From Bacteroidota bacterium (GTDB taxonomy: Bacteria > Bacteroidota > Bacteroidia > Chitinophagales > Chitinophagaceae), in NCBI GenBank assembly GCA_023423835.1, contig JAFAEW010000026.1, forward strand, positions 1 through 8,421: a DNA stretch of 8,421 nt, written 5' to 3'. How positions within the stretch are numbered: position 1 is the first letter of the stretch; every line of letters begins with the position of its first letter. Both the position numbers and the translations under genes were made by a program. Shown in pieces: positions 4,936-8,421 of this stretch. The notes under the pieces were generated by a model. It searched no databases. It saw nothing but the letters and a program-made list of their open reading frames with translations, and was not told the DNA's origin.

Positions 4936-6741
4936 TTAGTCAGGCAAAATGCTTACCTCAATGTAGGACGGATATTTTTCGGAATGATAAATGCGTATGG
5001 TCTCCTTTCTGAAATCTTCATCATTGGCTTTCGGAATTTCGATGAACTGCTGCGGATTGCGATCAACCAATGGAAACCAACTGCTTTGAATCTGAACCAT
5101 AATCTTATGACCTTTCAGAAAGCTGTGTGCCACATCATTCAGTTCAAAGGAAACCGGAGTTATTTTTCCCGCGACAAACGGCTCAGGCTTTTCAAAACTA
5201 TTTCTGAATTTTCCCCTCAAAACTTCGGCCCGCACCATTCTTTGCGTTGCATTGCTGTCGGGCAGTACATCAATCAGCTTCACTACAAAATCGGCATCAC
5301 TGCCGGTCATACTTACCTTAAGATTTACTTTCACAGGCCCACAGAGCGTAAGATCGCTTTCCAGCACGGGCGACTCGAAAAACAAAACATCTGAGCGGTT
5401 GGAAGCAAAACGCTGGTCTTCGCTCATGTAGGTATTTACGCGACCTCTGCTTTCTTTGGCAGTATAAGGGACCGGATTTGCCGGGTCCGAAACATATTCA
5501 TCCCATCCTTCCAGATTCTGTTTTTGCAGCAGCAGCGCTTTGTCTTTGTTTAAATACCATTTTGCAGTTTTCGTTTCTTTCGGCGGCCATTGTGCGAATG
5601 ACTTCCACTCATTTTTTCCTGTGACGAAAACCGTTGCTTCTCCTGCATCGAAGTTTCCTTTATCCTTCAGATAGTAGTTGAAGAAATCAAGTTCCATCTT
5701 TTGAAAATAGGCGCTTGTGTTACTTCCGAATTCGTACAGATCAAATTTTGACCAATCTTTGCTTTCCCAGGCGCCGTGCGTCCACGGTCCCATCACAAGA
5801 CGATTTTCATTGTTTCGGTTTTGCTGTTCAATTGCCTGATACGTATGCAGTGCTCCAAAAAGATCTTCGGCATCAAACCATCCTCCCACTACCAGGGTTG
5901 CGGGTTTCACATTTTTTAAATGCGCACGGATGTTTCTGTCCTGCCAATACTTGTCTTTGGTATTGTGTTGCAGGTATTCGTTCCAGATTTTACTTTCACC
6001 GTGGAAATACTGCTCATTAAAATTTTTCAGAGCGCCGGTTTTCAGATAAAAATCGTAAGCGTTTTCAATTTTTATATTTGGATTGATCGGCTTATTTCTT
6101 TCTTCAGGGCCGGTTCTCGGCCGGTCGAAGAAATTGAGAAAACCGAAATTATCCATCAGGAAAAATGCGCCACGATGATAAGCATCATCTCCCTCAAATT
6201 CATCGGTCACCGGCGCCTGCGGTGAAACGGCTTTGATGGCCGGATGCGCATCTGGCAGAGAAGCGGTTGCATAAAATCCGGGATACGAAATGCCGTATAA
6301 TCCCACTTTTCCATTGTTGTGGCGAACGTTTTTGAGCAACCATTCAATGGTGTCGAAGGTATCACTGCTTTCATCTGTCTGTTGATTGGATTGTTTGTTG
6401 CTGATAGCCGGTGTCATTTCCTCAAATTTTCCTTCGCTCATGTGCCTTCCCCTGACATCCTGATAAACATAGATGTACTTTTCCTCCGCAAACAGAGGAT
6501 TCGGTCCGAGTTGTTTGCGCATTTTATCCTCTCCATAAGGTGCTACAGAATAAGGAGTCCGCATCATCAGTATAGGATAATCTGCAGCGCTGTCAATGGG
6601 GATGTAAATGGAGGTAAAGAGTTTAATTCCATCCCGCATGGGAATCATCCGTTCAATTTTCGTGTATGACCGGCCGGCCGGTTGAGCGCAGGCAACCACT
6701 GCCTGCAGAAAGAAGATAATCCAGAAAAAAGATTTTCTCAT
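4936..6741 (-). CDS. exported CocE/NonD (S15-type) hydrolase, alpha-amino acid ester hydrolase-like
   Basis: A 601-aa serine hydrolase with an N-terminal signal peptide (MRKSFFWIIFFLQAVVACAQ, 1-20; probably cut before Gln20), an alpha/beta-hydrolase domain and a C-terminal jelly-roll domain (about 440-601). The nucleophile is Ser152 in GISYPG, whose Tyr153 would help form the oxyanion hole. The acid is Asp290 in GGWFDAED and the base His322 in GPWTHGAW. Asp186, Glu292 and Asp293 sit at the same offsets from the triad as the carboxylate cluster that binds the substrate's alpha-amino group in known alpha-amino acid ester hydrolases (Ser+34, Asp+2, Asp+3). This favours amino-acyl ester, amide or beta-lactam side chains over cocaine-type esters. 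The frame is open up to 6897, but I start at 6741 because the signal peptide begins there and TACATTTG lies just upstream. It is first in a run with the HExxH and POT genes. Substrate unproven. Confidence 0.88.
   Translation of the reverse strand: MRKSFFWIIFFLQAVVACAQPAGRSYTKIERMIPMRDGIKLFTSIYIPIDSAADYPILMMRTPYSVAPYGEDKMRKQLGPNPLFAEEKYIYVYQDVRGRHMSEGKFEEMTPAISNKQSNQQTDESSDTFDTIEWLLKNVRHNNGKVGLYGISYPGFYATASLPDAHPAIKAVSPQAPVTDEFEGDDAYHRGAFFLMDNFGFLNFFDRPRTGPEERNKPINPNIKIENAYDFYLKTGALKNFNEQYFHGESKIWNEYLQHNTKDKYWQDRNIRAHLKNVKPATLVVGGWFDAEDLFGALHTYQAIEQQNRNNENRLVMGPWTHGAWESKDWSKFDLYEFGSNTSAYFQKMELDFFNYYLKDKGNFDAGEATVFVTGKNEWKSFAQWPPKETKTAKWYLNKDKALLLQKQNLEGWDEYVSDPANPVPYTAKESRGRVNTYMSEDQRFASNRSDVLFFESPVLESDLTLCGPVKVNLKVSMTGSDADFVVKLIDVLPDSNATQRMVRAEVLRGKFRNSFEKPEPFVAGKITPVSFELNDVAHSFLKGHKIMVQIQSSWFPLVDRNPQQFIEIPKANDEDFRKETIRIYHSEKYPSYIEVSILPD
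6669..6682. repeat. 14-bp GC palindrome inside the hydrolase gene
   Basis: ACCGGCCGGCCGGT is a perfect palindrome, but it falls on codons for the residues right after the signal peptide (Q-P-A-G-R) and is well explained by coding sequence. Listed only so that it is not mistaken for an operator. Confidence 0.4.
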
Positions 6742-6758
6742 AATGAAGATTATAAACT

Positions 6759-6766
6759 CAAATGTA
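6759..6766 (-). promoter_or_regulatory. -7 promoter box for the hydrolase-HExxH-POT run
   Basis: The minus strand reads TACATTTG, an exact match to the Bacteroidota -7 consensus TAnnTTTG, ending 17 nt before the ATG at 6741. A good -33 TTG is not seen. The box supports the start at 6741 over the longer open frame. Confidence 0.6.
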
Positions 6767-6882
6767 AGAAGGAATCCTAAGGCAGGAGGTAGTTTTACCC
6801 CGCAGATTACGCCGGAATCGAAACTTTCAAGGTCACGAAAACCGTTTTTGTTAAGCTTTACACTGTCAGATTTCAATTCCCT

Positions 6883-6890
6883 TATCTTTG
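6883..6890 (+). promoter_or_regulatory. -7 promoter box for lspA
   Basis: TATCTTTG is an exact TAnnTTTG match ending 17 nt before the GTG at 6908. It implies a short leader and rules against translation from the upstream ATG at 6743, which would lie before the promoter. No clear -33 element is found at the usual distance. Confidence 0.6.
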
Positions 6891-6907
6891 TTCCCAAAAT
6901 TTTTCAG

Positions 6908-7579
6908 GTGAAGGGCAAGTATGTTGCATTATTGATCATTTTGATCTTATTGGCCGATCAGGTGGTGAAAGTCTATATTAAAACCCATTATTTATTGGGA
7001 GAAGAACACAATGTGATTGGCAACTGGTTCAGAATGCATTTTGTAGAAAATGAAGGGATGGCCTGGGGATGGAAATTCGGAGGCGAGTTCGGAAAAATAT
7101 TTCTGACGCTTTTCCGTCTCGTTGCTGTGATTTTCGGAACCTTTTACTTAAGGAATATTGTTCGTAAAAAATATCCTTCCGGATTCATATTCTGCGCTGC
7201 GTTGATTTATGCCGGAGCCCTTGGAAATTTGATCGATAGCATGTTTTACGGGATGATATTCAGCAGCAGCGAGCCATTTCTTGTGGCCCAGATGTTTCCT
7301 GCCGGAGGCGGATATGCCAACTTCCTGCACGGCAAGGTAGTGGACATGCTTTATTTCCCGGTTATCAGAAACGCACATTTTCCCGATTGGTTTCCTGTTT
7401 GGGGAGGCGAAGATTTTGAATTTTTCAGACCCGTTTTTAACCTCGCCGATGCTTCCATTTCAGTAGGCGTAATCATTTTACTATTGGGGCAAAAAAAGTT
7501 TTTTCCGAAAAAGGAAGAGATTAGTTCAAAAACCGTTGAAACCGGCGCTGTTGTGGACGACAGCACTCAGGTGCAATGA
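6908..7579 (+). CDS. lspA: lipoprotein signal peptidase (signal peptidase II)
   Basis: A 223-aa inner-membrane aspartyl protease that removes the signal peptide of prolipoproteins after lipid attachment. Four membrane segments are visible (about 5-24, 64-81, 93-110, 181-194). Conserved parts are the N-terminal DQ (D17), HFVENEGMAWG (44-54), GALGNLID (103-110) and the two catalytic-dyad candidates Asp146 in HGKVVDM and Asp181 in FNLAD. Compared with about 160-170 aa in Proteobacteria, there are long insertions between D110 and D146 and between D146 and D181, both typical of Bacteroidota LspA, plus a hydrophilic C-terminal tail (196-223). The GTG start at 6908 is chosen because KGKYVALLIILILLADQ is the usual N-terminus and TATCTTTG lies 17 nt upstream; the open frame back to 6743 would overlap the hydrolase promoter. 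It stands alone, divergent from the hydrolase gene. Confidence 0.95.
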   Translation: MKGKYVALLIILILLADQVVKVYIKTHYLLGEEHNVIGNWFRMHFVENEGMAWGWKFGGEFGKIFLTLFRLVAVIFGTFYLRNIVRKKYPSGFIFCAALIYAGALGNLIDSMFYGMIFSSSEPFLVAQMFPAGGGYANFLHGKVVDMLYFPVIRNAHFPDWFPVWGGEDFEFFRPVFNLADASISVGVIILLLGQKKFFPKKEEISSKTVETGAVVDDSTQVQ

Positions 7580-7590
7580 GTGTATACACC
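7580..7590 (+). terminator. possible weak lspA terminator
   Basis: GTGTATACAC followed by CTTTT lies immediately downstream of the lspA stop codon. The palindrome has no proper loop and the T run is short; an alternative GGTG/CACC pairing (7570-7573 with 7587-7590) is also weak. Position is the main argument. Confidence 0.2.
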
Positions 7591-7703
7591 TTTTAGAAAT
7601 AAAAATACTTCCTCTCCCGGTGTTTTTCCATGTATTCCCGTTATCTTCAAAAATATCAATTAACCGTCCGTTTGAACAGAACCTTGAAGACGCCGTTACC
7701 AGA

Positions 7704-7740
7704 ACGTTTCTGATTTCGTGAGAAGATTGTAATCAGACGT
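7704..7740. repeat. imperfect inverted repeat, 10-bp stem with 15-nt loop
   Basis: ACGTTTCTGATT (7704-7715) pairs with AATCAGACGT (7731-7740) if two T residues bulge out. No T run follows, so a terminator role is doubtful; an RNA structure or protein site is possible. Confidence 0.3.
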
Positions 7741-7757
7741 ACTTAAGCTAGGTTTAG

Positions 7758-7775
7758 GTAAATAAATTAATTTAC
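7758..7775. repeat. AT-rich inverted repeat GTAAAT/ATTTAC
   Basis: GTAAAT (7758-7763) and ATTTAC (7770-7775) flank AAATTA, about 148 bp upstream of the ATG at 7923. This could be an operator for that gene, but such AT-rich repeats arise easily by chance. Confidence 0.25.
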
Positions 7776-7922
7776 TCAGCCAATGAAATAAATTCGTTTT
7801 TCTCATTTCTGCTGTTTATTTTGTTTTACCGCTAAGTTTTTGTGTAAAACCGGCCGTATGATTAAAGTATGATGGCTGCTGTTTCTGGATCTAGTTCCTT
7901 TAAATTCTATAAAATCTGATTT

Positions 7923-8421
7923 ATGAAAATAGTAATATTTACAGTGGGTATGCTGGCACTTGCCGTAACATCTTTTTGTCAACCCGGTACACTTGATGAA
8001 CGCTTTGGCGACAAGGGAATAGTGATGGACGCAAGCCATACCGGTACGGGCAGGGCCGTTGTTGTTCAACCGGATAACAAAATTGTGGTGGCAGGGGAAG
8101 GAGGCTACAATAATACGATCTATGGATTTTTAATTTACCGCTACCTTCCTGACGGTACTCCCGACACCAATTTTGGAGATAAAGGCAGCACTTTGATAGA
8201 TGGAGCTGCACAGGCTTATCGCTGTGTTTTGCAGGATGACGGGAAAATACTAGTCAGCGGGATGGATTTTGATGATGAAGTAGATATTACGCTAATAAGA
8301 TTGAACACTGATGGTTCCCTTGATCAGGAATTCGGCGATAATGGAACGACATTTATTGATGTCGGACGGGATGATTATCCTGAAGGATTAACGGTACAAC
8401 CCGATGGCAAAATCTTATTAT
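7923..8421 (+). CDS. exported delta-60 repeat (DUF5122) protein, N-terminal part (cut by window edge)
   Basis: From ATG 7923 the frame stays open for 166 codons to the edge. The first 20 residues (MKIVIFTVGMLALAVTSFCQ) form a signal peptide; the Cys is not in a lipobox context, so cleavage before Gln20 by signal peptidase I is more likely than lipidation. After it comes a tandem repeat with the pattern [LP]D-x-x-FGD-[KN]-G, then V-x-x-D-[DNG]-KI-[LV]-[VL]-[AS]-G, then Y/L-x-x-DG. FGD starts at residues 28, 84 and 137, giving a period of 53-56, the delta-60/DUF5122 repeat, thought to build beta-propeller-like domains. Such Bacteroidota proteins are usually long, cell-surface or secreted, and often end in a type IX secretion sorting domain; that end is outside the window. 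Function unknown, plausibly adhesive or structural. The gene is preceded by a long noncoding gap, so it probably has its own promoter. Confidence 0.88.
   Translation, partial: MKIVIFTVGMLALAVTSFCQPGTLDERFGDKGIVMDASHTGTGRAVVVQPDNKIVVAGEGGYNNTIYGFLIYRYLPDGTPDTNFGDKGSTLIDGAAQAYRCVLQDDGKILVSGMDFDDEVDITLIRLNTDGSLDQEFGDNGTTFIDVGRDDYPEGLTVQPDGKILL

Larger units (their letters stand above)
7580..7922. other. 343-bp AT-rich intergenic region with inverted repeats
   Basis: I find no convincing gene here. It holds a 10-bp palindrome GTGTATACAC (7580-7589) directly after the lspA stop and before CTTTTAG, an imperfect stem of 10 bp (7704-7740), and an AT-rich inverted repeat GTAAAT-6 nt-ATTTAC (7758-7775). 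Possible promoter sequence for the gene at 7923 is unclear; TAAGTTTT, about 90 nt upstream, is only a partial -7 match. A 27-codon ATG frame at 7630-7713 has no support. Confidence 0.6.

Noticed and set aside
4984..6669. Several 100-136-codon plus-strand open frames inside the hydrolase gene
   Set aside because: Antisense shadows; composition is not protein-like and no motif is visible.
6669..6682. GC-rich palindrome ACCGGCCGGCCGGT as an operator
   Set aside because: It lies within codons of the hydrolase just after its signal peptide and is explained by coding for Pro-Ala-Gly-Arg.
7630..7713. 27-codon small ORF in the gap after lspA
   Set aside because: No ribosome-binding site, promoter box or recognisable peptide; length is expected by chance.
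7803..8211. Minus-strand open frames opposite the delta-60 repeat gene
   Set aside because: The plus-strand frame has a signal peptide and clear repeats; the minus frames are its shadow.
1..8421. CRISPR array, insertion sequence, phage or toxin-antitoxin module
   Set aside because: I looked for regularly spaced repeats, transposase-like frames with terminal repeats and small two-gene modules, and saw none.

Overview
The window looks like ordinary chromosomal DNA of a member of the Bacteroidota, most likely from the Chitinophagaceae/Sphingobacteriia side. The reasons are: -7 boxes of the Bacteroidota type (TAnnTTTG) in front of two genes, few Shine-Dalgarno sequences, a LspA with the long periplasmic loops typical of the phylum, a POT transporter of the Bacteroidota form, a small YceI with a one-segment leader, and a secreted delta-60-repeat protein. 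The family-level placement is an impression from protein style, not a computed result.

Layout. Left edge, minus strand: yceI-type gene (316-828), then tRNA-Arg(CCG) (182-253), then the N-terminal part of a GIY-YIG nuclease gene (1-167, cut by the edge) that starts only 14 nt after the tRNA. A 275-bp divergent intergenic region (829-1103) carries a perfect 14-bp palindrome and a set of alternating GCTAA half-sites. Plus strand: an unrecognised 195-aa protein (1104-1691), followed after 4 nt by a PA0069-family radical SAM protein (GTG start, 1696-2805). Minus strand, convergent with these: a three-gene run in the order hydrolase (4936-6741), small HExxH protein (4610-4930) and POT peptide transporter (2900-4546). 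Plus strand, divergent from the hydrolase: lspA (GTG start, 6908-7579). After a 343-bp AT-rich gap, an exported delta-60 repeat protein begins at 7923 and runs off the right edge.

How the genes may work together. The clearest possible functional unit is the minus-strand run 6741->2900. It encodes an exported S15/CocE-type hydrolase that has the carboxylate cluster of alpha-amino acid ester hydrolases, a zincin-like small protein, and a proton-coupled oligopeptide transporter. This suggests handling of small peptides or other alpha-amino acyl compounds outside the cytoplasm followed by uptake; it is an inference from motifs and gene order. The 195-aa gene and the radical SAM gene form a tight pair whose joint role is unknown. 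LspA (lipoprotein maturation) is a housekeeping gene on its own promoter.

I found no CRISPR array, insertion sequence, phage gene or obvious defence system. No part of the window can honestly be called a new system. The points most worth following are the hydrolase/HExxH/transporter run, the unknown partner of the radical SAM gene, and the nuclease gene behind the tRNA.
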